From NCBI GenBank assembly GCA_964425315.1, contig CAYRNB010000015.1, positions 1 through 48,157 of the forward strand: a DNA stretch of 48,157 bases. Direction: 5' to 3'. Position 1 is the first letter of the stretch; each line of letters begins with the position of its first letter. Below are positions 25,838 to 33,342 of this stretch, one piece after another. Below the pieces are notes generated by a model, which was not told the origin of the DNA, did no database searches, and saw nothing but the letters and a program-made list of their open reading frames with translations. Both the position numbers and the translations under genes were made by a program. This DNA comes from Rhodoblastus sp964425315. GTDB taxonomy: Bacteria > Pseudomonadota > Alphaproteobacteria > Rhizobiales > Beijerinckiaceae.

Positions 25838-26103
25838 GAACGGTGTTCTATCTCGGGAGCGAGACGAATCCTGATCCGCGCCACGGGCCCTCGCAAGATG
25901 TGGCGACTACCCACCGAGCCGCTAGCGCCCGGATAGCCGGAGCTGCATCGCCAGCTGTCGCGAAAGCCAAAAAGCGCCGCAAGACATCTGACAAGGATCA
26001 AGTCGCGGCAAGTCCTCTTGCCCTAAATTCGAGCGCTAGATGCGGTTTGCCTTTCACGCGTTTGAGCATCATCGATAAATCTGAATTGTTGCCGGGGACG
26101 AAC

Positions 26104-26736
26104 ATGGACGGAGCGCAGATCAAGGAACGTGACCAGCGGATGATGCTGCGCGCGATCGCGCTTTCAAAGGAATCGGGCAAGGCGGGCGAATACCCCTATG
26201 GGGTGCTGATCTGCCATGGCGACAAAGTCGTGGCGGAGACGGTAAACCGGGTAAAGCAGGACGCCGACGTCACGCGCCATGCCGAGGTCGTGGCGATTTC
26301 GGCCGCCCAGAGGGCGCTCGGCAGCACCAGCCTCCATGAATGTGTGATCTACGGCAGCGCCGAACCATGCGTTTTCTGCAGCTATGCAATTCGCGAGAGC
26401 CGCATCGGCCGCGTCGTCTATGGCTTGCACTCCCCGCATTTCGGAGGATTATCGAAATGGAATGTGCTTGAAGACAAAGATATTTCGCGCGCCGCGCCGG
26501 AGGTCTTTTCCTCACCGCCGGAGGTGGTTGCGGGCTACATGGCGCGAGAGGCCGCCGCCGCCCTCCACGAGTGGAACCCTTTGGTTTGGACGGTGATGAA
26601 TAGACGGGGGCTGTTCACGACAGACGCGCCGGACCCGGTGAGGGCGCGAAAACCGCATTTGCCGCGTCATGAGCGCAGGGAGCTTTTGTTGAACCTGATA
26701 CGTCGCAATCTTTTTGATCATTTCGGGCGTCGCTAG
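26104..26736 (+). CDS. cytidine/deoxycytidylate-deaminase-fold zinc deaminase
   Basis: This 210-residue cytosolic enzyme has the zinc-dependent deaminase core: His59-Ala60-Glu61 in TRHAEVVAI and Cys89-x-x-Cys92 in SAEPCVFCSYAI, giving the zinc site and the catalytic Glu. The layout resembles guanine deaminase/tRNA-adenosine-deaminase relatives (PYGVLICHGDKVV before the motif). A C-terminal extension of about 80 residues, Arg-rich at its end (HLPRHERRELLLNLIRRN), is unusual. The substrate cannot be named. ATG 26104 has GGGGA about 6 bases upstream. A small GGCCGC/GCGGCC hairpin (26742-26758) follows the stop. Confidence 0.82.
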   Translation: MDGAQIKERDQRMMLRAIALSKESGKAGEYPYGVLICHGDKVVAETVNRVKQDADVTRHAEVVAISAAQRALGSTSLHECVIYGSAEPCVFCSYAIRESRIGRVVYGLHSPHFGGLSKWNVLEDKDISRAAPEVFSSPPEVVAGYMAREAAAALHEWNPLVWTVMNRRGLFTTDAPDPVRARKPHLPRHERRELLLNLIRRNLFDHFGRR

Positions 26737-26763
26737 GCAGGGGCCGCCTTTCGCGGCCGATTG

Positions 26764-26787
26764 TATAGGGATGGGGGGTATGCTATA
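26764..26787 (+). promoter_or_regulatory. DmeR/RcnR-type operator
   Basis: TATA half-sites flank a G-tract: TATAGGG at 26764-26770, GGGGGG at 26773-26778, then GTATGCTATA up to 26787. A G-tract between A/T inverted repeats is the known recognition pattern of RcnR/DmeR nickel-cobalt sensors. It lies 7 bases before the dmeR start, ideal for autorepression of the dmeR-dmeF operon. Confidence 0.72.
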
Positions 26788-26794
26788 AGCCCTC

Positions 26795-27073
26795 ATGACC
26801 CACACCATCCGCGAAAAGCAGAAACTTCTTGCCCGCGTTCGGCGTTTGCGGGGCCAGGTCGAGGCGATCGAGCGGGCGCTCGAAGGCGAAGCCGGCTGCG
26901 AAAAGGTCATGCATCTCATCGCCGCGGCGCGCGGCGCCATGGCCGGGCTGATGGCGGAAGTGGTGGAAGACCACGTCCGCACGCATCTCGTCGACGAGGC
27001 GCAATATCCCGGCGCGCTTCAGCACGAAGCCGCCGAGCAATTGCTCGACGTCGTGCGAACCTATCTCAAATGA
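26795..27073 (+). CDS. dmeR: RcnR/DmeR-family metal-sensing repressor
   Basis: This 92-residue, all-helical CsoR/RcnR-family repressor should release DNA on binding nickel or cobalt. The ligand set of RcnR is intact: His3 (MTHTIREKQK), Cys35 (GEAGCEKV), His60 and His64 (VVEDHVRTHL). Arginines in helix 1 (RVRRLRGQVEAIERAL) and AAARGAMAGLM match the fold. A G-tract operator lies just upstream. Its TGA is 8 bases before the preferred dmeF ATG, so repressor and exporter are one operon. Confidence 0.92.
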   Translation: MTHTIREKQKLLARVRRLRGQVEAIERALEGEAGCEKVMHLIAAARGAMAGLMAEVVEDHVRTHLVDEAQYPGALQHEAAEQLLDVVRTYLK

Positions 27074-27081
27074 GGCCGGAG

Positions 27082-28095
27082 ATGAACGAGAGCGAGGCCT
27101 TCAACGCCTTCCACAATCACGTCTTTCTCGGGGCCCAACACGAGAAGGCCGAAAAAAAGACCTGGGCGGTGATCTGGCTGTGCGCCGCGATGATGGTCGC
27201 GGAAATTGTCGGCGGCTGGCTGTTCGGCTCGGTGGCGCTGATCGCCGACGGTTTTCACATGAGCACCCATGCCGGCGCGCTGCTGCTGGCGGCGCTCGCC
27301 TATAAATACGCCCGCCGTTACGCCAAGGATCCCCGTTTCAGCTTCGGCACGGGCAAGCTTGGAGATCTCGCCGGATTTTCCAGCGCCCTGATCCTCGCCA
27401 TGATCGCCCTGCTGATCGGCTATGAGGCGGTGTCGCGCCTGTTCGCGCCGGTCGAAATCCATTTCAACGAAGCCATTCCCATCGCTGTCCTGGGCCTCGC
27501 GGTCAATCTCGCCAGCGCCTGGCTCCTGAGCGGCGGCCACGATCACGACCACGGCCACCACCATCATCACGGCCATTCTCATGACCATGACCACGATCAC
27601 GCGCACGAGCACGAGCACGAGCACGACGAAGAGCATCACCACCCGCATGGAGCGACGGCGCGCGACCACAATTTCCGCGCCGCCTTCGTTCACGTCATCG
27701 CTGACGCCGCCGTGTCGGTCCTGGTCATCGTGGGGCTTCTCTTCGCCCGCGCCTTCCACTGGCTGTGGCTCGATCCCGCCGCCGGCATCGTCGGCGCCCT
27801 GGTCATCGCCTCCTGGGCCGTGACGCTCATCCGCGACGCCGGCGCGGTTCTGCTCGACATGAACCCCGACCGCGCCATGGCGGAAAAAATGCGCCGCGCC
27901 GTCGAAGCGGAGGGCGACCATATCGCCGACCTGCATCTTTGGCGCCTGGGCCCCGGCCATCTCGGCGCGATTCTCTGCGTGGAAACCAGCAAACAACGCA
28001 CCGAAGCTTTTTACCGTAAGAGGCTGGTGCGCTTCAAAAACCTGTCGCATGTGACAATTGAGGTCAGGGCGCCGGAGACACTCACTCCACCGTGA
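27082..28095 (+). CDS. dmeF: cation diffusion facilitator, Co/Ni efflux
   Basis: DmeF exports divalent cobalt and nickel through the inner membrane by proton antiport. The 337-residue protein starts MNESEAFNAFHNHVFLGAQHEKAEKKTW, with GAGG before ATG 27082; ATG 27070, overlapping the dmeR stop, is the alternative. It has six predicted helices, with the metal-site motif HMSTHAGALLLAALAYK in helix 2 and HVIADAAVSVLVI in helix 5. Between helices 4 and 5 lies a loop with about 20 histidines. A C-terminal cytoplasmic domain (DLHLWRLGPGHL) follows. The convergent glmS gene overlaps its 3' end by 14 bases. Confidence 0.93.
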   Translation: MNESEAFNAFHNHVFLGAQHEKAEKKTWAVIWLCAAMMVAEIVGGWLFGSVALIADGFHMSTHAGALLLAALAYKYARRYAKDPRFSFGTGKLGDLAGFSSALILAMIALLIGYEAVSRLFAPVEIHFNEAIPIAVLGLAVNLASAWLLSGGHDHDHGHHHHHGHSHDHDHDHAHEHEHEHDEEHHHPHGATARDHNFRAAFVHVIADAAVSVLVIVGLLFARAFHWLWLDPAAGIVGALVIASWAVTLIRDAGAVLLDMNPDRAMAEKMRRAVEAEGDHIADLHLWRLGPGHLGAILCVETSKQRTEAFYRKRLVRFKNLSHVTIEVRAPETLTPP

Positions 28096-29911
28096 CGCTT
28101 TTCGCCAGATTGCGCGGCTGGTCCACGTCCTTGCCCATGAAGACGGCGGTGTAATAGGCCAGCATCTGCACCGGCGCGGCATAGACGATCGCGGCGAAAT
28201 CGGGCGCCATGTCCGGCATGATGATCTCGCCGGAGAGCGTTACCGCCGCCGCGTCAACGGCGTGGGCGTCGCCGATCAGGATGATGTTCCCGCCTCTCGC
28301 GGAAACTTCCTGCAGGTTGGAGACGGTCTTTTCCAGAACGGCGTCGGTCGGGGCGATGACGATCACCGGCAATTGCTCGTCGATCAGGGCGATCGGCCCG
28401 TGCTTCAACTCGCCCGCCGCATAGCCTTCGGCGTGGATATAGGAAATTTCCTTGAGTTTCAGCGCGCCTTCCATCGCCAGCGGATAGGAGGTGCCGCGAC
28501 CGAGATAGAGCACGTCGGAAGCCTTGCCGAGCTGGTGGGCGAGCGTTTCGATCCCGGCTTCGAGCTTCATTGTCTCGGCCAGCAGGCCCGGAACCACCAT
28601 CAGCTCGTCGATCAGACGCTTTTCTGTCGCGGCGTCGAGCGCGCCGCGCGCCCGGCCGAGCGCGATGGCCAGCGCCGCCAGCACGGTGAGCTGGCAGGTG
28701 AACGCCTTGGTCGAGGCGACGCCGATTTCGGGGCCGGCGAGCGTCGGCGCGACGACGTCGCTTTCGCGCGCGATGGTCGAGGTCGGCACATTGACCACGC
28801 CGACGATTTTTTGGCCATGCGCCTTGGCCAGCCGCAAGCTCGCCAGCGTATCCGCCGTCTCTCCCGATTGCGACACGACCACCATCACGCCGTTTTCCGG
28901 CAGGGGCGCGTCGCGATAGCGGAATTCCGAGGCGACGTCGATTTCGACCCGCAGCCGGGCGTAGCGTTCGAACCAATATTTGGCGACCATGCCGGCGTAA
29001 TAGGCGGTGCCGCAGGCCGTCAAGGTGAGGCTTTCGAGCTTTTTGGCGTCGAAGGGCAGATCGAAGGGCAGGCGCACGGCGGAAGCGGCGAAATCGACGT
29101 AATGGGCGAGCGTGCGCCCGACCACTTCCGGCTGTTCGTGGATTTCCTTGGCCATGAAGTGCCGGTAATTGCCCTTGTCGACGAGAAAGGCCGAAGCCTG
29201 CGTCTTGATCCTGGCCCGCTCGACCTTCTCGTTGGCCTCGTTGCGGAATTCCGCTGAGCCGCGGCGCAGGATCGCCCAGTCGCCGTCTTCGAGATAGGTG
29301 ATGGTGTCGGTGAAGGCGGCGAGCGCCAAAGCGTCGGAGCCGAGATAGATTTCCCCGCCCTCCCCGAAGCCGACGGCCAAGGGCGCGCCGCGCCGCGCCC
29401 CGATCAGCAGGTTGTCGTCGGCCTCGAACAGAAAGGCCAGGGCGAAGGCGCCCTTGAGCATAGGGAGGCTCGCCGCCACCGCGTCGACCGGGGCGAGGCC
29501 GGAATCGAGAAAATCGGTGACGAGATGCGCCACCGCCTCGGTATCGGTCTGGGTGACGAATTTATGGCCCTTGGCCGCGAGCGCGTCGCGCAATTCGCGG
29601 AAATTCTCGATAATGCCGTTATGCACCACGGCGAGCTTTTCGCTCGCGTGCGGATGGGCGTTGTTTTCGGTCGGCCTGCCGTGGGTCGCCCAGCGCGTGT
29701 GGCCGATGCCGACCGCGCCGTGGAGCGGCTGTTTCTGCAGCAGGGCTTCGAGATTGCGCAGCTTGCCCTGGACGCGGCGGCGCGTGAGCTTGCCGTCCTC
29801 CAGCGTGGCGATCCCGGCCGAATCGTAGCCGCGATATTCCAGCCGCTTCAACGCCTCGACCAGAGAACCGGCGACAGCTCCCTGCCCGAGAATGCCGACA
29901 ATGCCACACAT
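28082..29911 (-). CDS. glmS: glutamine-fructose-6-phosphate aminotransferase (isomerizing)
   Basis: GlmS makes glucosamine 6-phosphate from fructose 6-phosphate and glutamine, feeding peptidoglycan and lipid A. The 609-residue protein has the N-terminal glutaminase domain with catalytic Cys2 (MCGIVGILGQG) and TRWATHGRPTENNAHPH. Two SIS domains follow (SQSGETADTLASLRLAK; LGRGTSYPLAMEGALKLKEISYIHAEGYAAGELKHGP), and the C-terminus ends PRNLAKSVTVE, as in canonical GlmS. AGGA precedes the ATG. It lies 106 bases downstream of glmU on the same strand, a common operon. No glmS ribozyme is present, as expected outside Gram-positives. Confidence 0.98.
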   Translation of the reverse strand: MCGIVGILGQGAVAGSLVEALKRLEYRGYDSAGIATLEDGKLTRRRVQGKLRNLEALLQKQPLHGAVGIGHTRWATHGRPTENNAHPHASEKLAVVHNGIIENFRELRDALAAKGHKFVTQTDTEAVAHLVTDFLDSGLAPVDAVAASLPMLKGAFALAFLFEADDNLLIGARRGAPLAVGFGEGGEIYLGSDALALAAFTDTITYLEDGDWAILRRGSAEFRNEANEKVERARIKTQASAFLVDKGNYRHFMAKEIHEQPEVVGRTLAHYVDFAASAVRLPFDLPFDAKKLESLTLTACGTAYYAGMVAKYWFERYARLRVEIDVASEFRYRDAPLPENGVMVVVSQSGETADTLASLRLAKAHGQKIVGVVNVPTSTIARESDVVAPTLAGPEIGVASTKAFTCQLTVLAALAIALGRARGALDAATEKRLIDELMVVPGLLAETMKLEAGIETLAHQLGKASDVLYLGRGTSYPLAMEGALKLKEISYIHAEGYAAGELKHGPIALIDEQLPVIVIAPTDAVLEKTVSNLQEVSARGGNIILIGDAHAVDAAAVTLSGEIIMPDMAPDFAAIVYAAPVQMLAYYTAVFMGKDVDQPRNLAKSVTVE

Positions 29912-29958
29912 GCTTAATCTTCCTCATTCCGCTTGTCGCATTGCAACAAAAGGCCGCG

Positions 29959-29975
29959 CTTGCGCCCCGCGCAAG
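29959..29975 (-). promoter_or_regulatory. hairpin in the glmU-glmS intergenic region
   Basis: CTTGCGC (29959-29965) and GCGCAAG (29969-29975) make a perfect 7-bp stem with a 3-base loop. On the transcribed (minus) strand, a TTTTGTT tract follows 7 bases after the stem. It may act as a weak terminator or processing site that sets the glmS:glmU ratio. Confidence 0.4.
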
Positions 29976-30017
29976 TCAATTTGCGTGAAATGGTAAGCAA
30001 TGTTTCGTTAACTCACC

Positions 30018-31409
30018 CTATTTCCGCGCCGCCTTCAACGCCGCCATTTTCTTGCGGAAGGCCGTCGCCCAGCCGGGAATGACGGCCTGGCGGCCGCGCG
30101 CCAGCGCCAGCGAATCGGGCTCGACGTCCTTGGTCACCACCGAGCCGGAGCCGACATAGGCGCCGGCCCCGATCTCGACCGGCGCGACCAGAGCCGAATT
30201 GGAGCCGACGAAAGCGTCGGCGCCGATGGTGGTGCGATATTTGAGGAACCCGTCGTAATTGCAGGTGATGACGCCCGCGCCGATATTCGCGCGCGGCCCG
30301 ATGGTCGCGTCCCCCACGTAAGTCAGGTGGTTGACCTTCGCCCCCTCGCCGATCTCCGCCTGTTTGACCTCGACGAAATTGCCGATTTTCGCGCCTTGCG
30401 CCAGTTTGGCGCCGGGGCGAAGCCGCGCATAGGGGCCGATGGCCGCGCCCTTGGCCAGGGTCGCGCCTTCGAGATGCGAGAAGGAATGGATGACCGCCCC
30501 CTCCCCGACCGTGACGCCGGGGCCGAAGACGACATGCGGCTCGACCAGGACATCGGGGGCGAGGACCGTGTCATGGCTGAAGAAAACCGTCTCGGGCGCG
30601 ACCAGGGTCGCGCCGCCCCGCAGCGCGGCGAGACGCAGGCGGCGCTGGATCTCGGCTTCCGCTTCCGCCAGTTGCGCCCGGTCGTTGACGCCGAGCGCCT
30701 CCTCTGCCTCCGCAACGGCGAAGGCGCAAGGCGCGCCGTCGGCGCGCGCGACGGCGACGACGTCGGTGAGATAGAATTCCTTTTGCGCATTGTCGTCGCC
30801 GATGCGCTCGAGCCAGGCGAGCGCCCGCGCGCCGTCGAGCGCCATCAGGCCGGAATTGCACAGGCCGACGTTCAATTCCTCGACGCTGGCGTCCTTATGT
30901 TCGCGGATCGCCAGCAGTCCGCCCTCAAAATCCTTGAGCAGGCGGCCATAGCCGGTCGGATCGGCCGGTTCGAAGCCGAGCGCGACCACGCCCGCCCCGG
31001 CCGCCAGCTTTTCACGCAAGGCCAAAAAACTTTCCGGCCGCGCCAGAGGCGTGTCGGCGAACAGGACGAGAATGTCTTCATACCCGCGCGCAATCGCGTC
31101 GCGGGCCGAAAGCACGGCGTGGGCGGTGCCGCGCCGCTCCTTCTGCACGAAAACCTCGGCGCCCGGCGCGGCGCGCAAAGCCTCGGCGGCGACGTCGTCG
31201 CGATCCGGCCCGATGACCACGGCGGTCGCGTCGGCGCCCGCCCGGCGCGCCACGTCCAGCACATGCGCAAGCAGGGAGCGCCCGGCGATCTTCTGCAGGG
31301 CTTTGGGCAGAGCCGAGCGCATGCGCTTGCCTTCGCCCGCGGCGAGCACGACGGCGAGACATTTTCTCTTACCCTTATCCGCGCTCCCCCCCTCTCGCTT
31401 CGTCGTCAT
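30018..31409 (-). CDS. glmU: bifunctional GlcNAc-1-P uridyltransferase / GlcN-1-P acetyltransferase
   Basis: GlmU makes UDP-GlcNAc, the first committed sugar nucleotide of cell-wall synthesis. The 463-residue protein has an N-terminal nucleotidyltransferase domain (VVLAAGEGKRMRSALPKALQ, FADTPL, NSGLMAL) and a C-terminal left-handed beta-helix of hexapeptide repeats (from about residue 260: GPGVTVGEGAVIHSFSHLEG, GPYARLRPGAKLA, NIGAGVITCNYDG). The start at ATG 31409 gives MTTKREGG...CLAVVLAAG; in-frame sequence up to 31541 is upstream leader. GlmS follows on the same strand, so both enzymes of the amino-sugar branch are made together. Confidence 0.97.
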   Translation of the reverse strand: MTTKREGGSADKGKRKCLAVVLAAGEGKRMRSALPKALQKIAGRSLLAHVLDVARRAGADATAVVIGPDRDDVAAEALRAAPGAEVFVQKERRGTAHAVLSARDAIARGYEDILVLFADTPLARPESFLALREKLAAGAGVVALGFEPADPTGYGRLLKDFEGGLLAIREHKDASVEELNVGLCNSGLMALDGARALAWLERIGDDNAQKEFYLTDVVAVARADGAPCAFAVAEAEEALGVNDRAQLAEAEAEIQRRLRLAALRGGATLVAPETVFFSHDTVLAPDVLVEPHVVFGPGVTVGEGAVIHSFSHLEGATLAKGAAIGPYARLRPGAKLAQGAKIGNFVEVKQAEIGEGAKVNHLTYVGDATIGPRANIGAGVITCNYDGFLKYRTTIGADAFVGSNSALVAPVEIGAGAYVGSGSVVTKDVEPDSLALARGRQAVIPGWATAFRKKMAALKAARK

Positions 31410-31783
31410 TTTCAGATTTCTCCGACCTTCCGCCGCCTTCCGCCGCGCGGCGAGGCAGGTATAGGGGACCGGCAAAATCCGGGAAAGCGAAAAATCCGCC
31501 TCGTCTCGGCCATAAATTTCGGTATAACCCGCAGTTCCCAAGCGTCGCCGCGCGAATCCGCCTCAGAAGCATGACCTCGATAAAGTGGAAAGCGGTTCTC
31601 GGAAAAGATTACGCTCGATCAAAGAGTTCGGAGAATTTCATTTTTGACGCCCGTATTCTGAAGGGCTGCCGGGGCGAGCGCCGCTTTTTGCCGGAGGGTT
31701 GCAGTCTTTTTGGATAAGAATAAGCTCGGAAAATGCGAGGGATCCTTTGACCAGGATGTGTCGCGGTCAAGGAGAAACAAAAT
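31410..31783. promoter_or_regulatory. divergent intergenic region, glmU / opgG
   Basis: This stretch of about 370 bases must hold promoters for glmU (minus) and opgG (plus). TTGCAG near 31699 followed 16 bases later by TAAGCT is a weak plus-strand promoter candidate. An inverted repeat TTGACC (31747-31752) and GGTCAA (31765-31770) with a 12-base spacer lies close to opgG and could be an operator. No gene is supported here. Confidence 0.35.
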
Positions 31784-31816
31784 ATGGAAGGGATTGGACT
31801 GCCTCGCCTATGTTGA
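31784..31816 (+). CDS. 10-codon upstream ORF overlapping the opgG start
   Basis: ATG 31784 follows AAGGAG by about 9 bases and encodes MEGIGLPRLC, then TGA at 31814-31816. The opgG ATG (31810-31812) lies inside it in another frame and has no ribosome-binding site of its own. Such a layout suggests translational coupling, with ribosomes ending the short frame and restarting at opgG. The alternative is a sequencing error that hides a longer N-terminus. Confidence 0.4.
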   Translation: MEGIGLPRLC

Positions 31817-33342
31817 AGCGACGCGATGTTTTGCAATTGGCGGGGAGCGCCGCCACATTTGCCGCGACAAGCGGAATTTCCGAGGCGCTGGCCGATGAGC
31901 CGGCGTCCAAGGCGGCGACGCCTTTCTCCAATTCGAACGTGGTCGATGCGGCGCGCGCCTTGGCGGCCAAACCTTTCGTCGCGCCGAGGACCGAACTGCC
32001 GGGCGGCCTCGTCCATATCAGCAGCGACGCCTATGAGGCGATCCACATCAAGCCGGAGGCGCTGATCTGGGCAAAGGATCCGGCCGGATTCGTCATAGAA
32101 CCCCTTCATCGCGGCTTCGTTTATAAGACGCGGGTCGAGATGAATCTCGTCGAGGACGGAAAGGCGCGGCGCCTCAACTACAATGCTTCGGACTTTGTCT
32201 TCGGCGGCCTCAATCTCAACGCGCCGCCGAAAAATCTCGACTTTTCCGGTTTCCGCGTCCTGCGCCGCACCGACGGCGGCGAGCCGCAGGAAATGGCGAT
32301 CTTCCAGGGCGCAAGCTTTTTCCGCGCCGTCGCGCCGGGCCAGGACCCGGGCGTCAAGGCGCGCGGCCTGTCGATCCGGGTCGGCGATTCGCGCGGCGAG
32401 GAAATTCCGTTTTTCCGCGCCTTCTGGATCGAAAAGCCCACAACCGCCGAAAATGCGCTGACGATTCACGCCCTCCTGGATTCGCCGAGCGTCGCAGGCG
32501 CCTATCGTTTTACCCTCCATCCGGGCGGCGCCACCATCATCGACACGGAATGTTCGCTTTTTCCTCGTGTCGATATCGATAATTTCGGCCTGGCGGCGAT
32601 GAGCGCCACCTGCCTGTTCAACCCCGTGGACCGCCGGGGCGCGGACGACATACGCGAAGCCGTCGCCGAATTGACCGGCGTACAAATGCTCACCGGCGCC
32701 GACGAATGGGTGTGGCGGCCGGTCGCGAACCGCGGCGCCTTGCAGATTTCGGATTTTATCGACGAAAACCCCAAGGGCTTCGGCTTTATGCAGCGAAATC
32801 GCCGATACGACGATTTTTACGACGATCTCCACCATTGGGAGCGCCGCCCATCGCTGTGGATTGAGCCGATCGGCGACTGGGGGGCGGGCTCGGTCGAATT
32901 GCTGGAAATTCCTTCGCACGAGGAAAGCGCGCAGAACATCATCGCTTTCTGGCGCTCCAAGGCGCCGCTCGCGAAGGGCCAGCAGGCGAATTTCGCCTAC
33001 CGCCAGTTCTGGTGCTGGTCGCCGCCATCGAGCCCAGCTTTCGCCATGACCCGGGACTCGCGCGGCGGACGCGGCCACGGCGCCGGCGTGGAGCGCTTTT
33101 TGGTCGAATTTTACGGCGAGCCGCTTGCCGAAAAGGACCGTCTCTCCGACATCAAGGTGGAGCTTACCCCTTCGCCGGGGAAAATTCGGTACTCGCGGCT
33201 CTTTTTTTCGCCGGAGGGCAAGAACTGCCGCCTGCTATTCGACCTCGATCCGCGGGGCCACGGCGCCTGCGAATTGCGCCTGATCCTGAAATTGGACGGG
33301 GCGCCGATCACGGAGACCTGGCTGTACAGATGGACGCCCTGA
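31810..33342 (+). CDS. opgG: periplasmic glucan biosynthesis protein (OpgG/OpgD family)
   Basis: OpgG/OpgD proteins act in the periplasm on osmoregulated periplasmic glucans. The 510-residue protein begins MLKRRDVLQLAGSAATF, a twin-arginine-like signal (RRxxLQ) as in OpgD rather than the Sec signal of classical OpgG. The mature region shows the family pieces YEAIHIKPEALIWA, YNASDFVFGGLNLN, FPRVDIDNFGLAAMSATCLF and NRRYDDFYDDLHHWERRPSLWIEPIGDWG. The start has no ribosome-binding site but overlaps a short upstream frame. It overlaps opgH by 13 bases. OpgG and OpgD are not separable by eye, so the symbol is by operon context. Confidence 0.9.
   Translation: MLKRRDVLQLAGSAATFAATSGISEALADEPASKAATPFSNSNVVDAARALAAKPFVAPRTELPGGLVHISSDAYEAIHIKPEALIWAKDPAGFVIEPLHRGFVYKTRVEMNLVEDGKARRLNYNASDFVFGGLNLNAPPKNLDFSGFRVLRRTDGGEPQEMAIFQGASFFRAVAPGQDPGVKARGLSIRVGDSRGEEIPFFRAFWIEKPTTAENALTIHALLDSPSVAGAYRFTLHPGGATIIDTECSLFPRVDIDNFGLAAMSATCLFNPVDRRGADDIREAVAELTGVQMLTGADEWVWRPVANRGALQISDFIDENPKGFGFMQRNRRYDDFYDDLHHWERRPSLWIEPIGDWGAGSVELLEIPSHEESAQNIIAFWRSKAPLAKGQQANFAYRQFWCWSPPSSPAFAMTRDSRGGRGHGAGVERFLVEFYGEPLAEKDRLSDIKVELTPSPGKIRYSRLFFSPEGKNCRLLFDLDPRGHGACELRLILKLDGAPITETWLYRWTP

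Noticed and set aside
25838..26103. N-terminal extension of the deaminase by about 90 residues
   Set aside because: The extension is low-complexity, crosses the divergent promoter region and lacks a ribosome-binding site; ATG 26104 has one.
27533..27655. CAC/CAT-rich repetitive DNA in dmeF
   Set aside because: It encodes the expected His-rich metal-binding loop of the exporter, not a non-coding repeat.
29912..30017. glmS ribozyme
   Set aside because: The region is too short and shows no conserved core; the ribozyme is known mainly from Gram-positives.
28058..33078. Long antisense ORFs opposite glmS, glmU and opgG
   Set aside because: Shadows of confident genes; no ribosome-binding sites, signal peptides or motifs.
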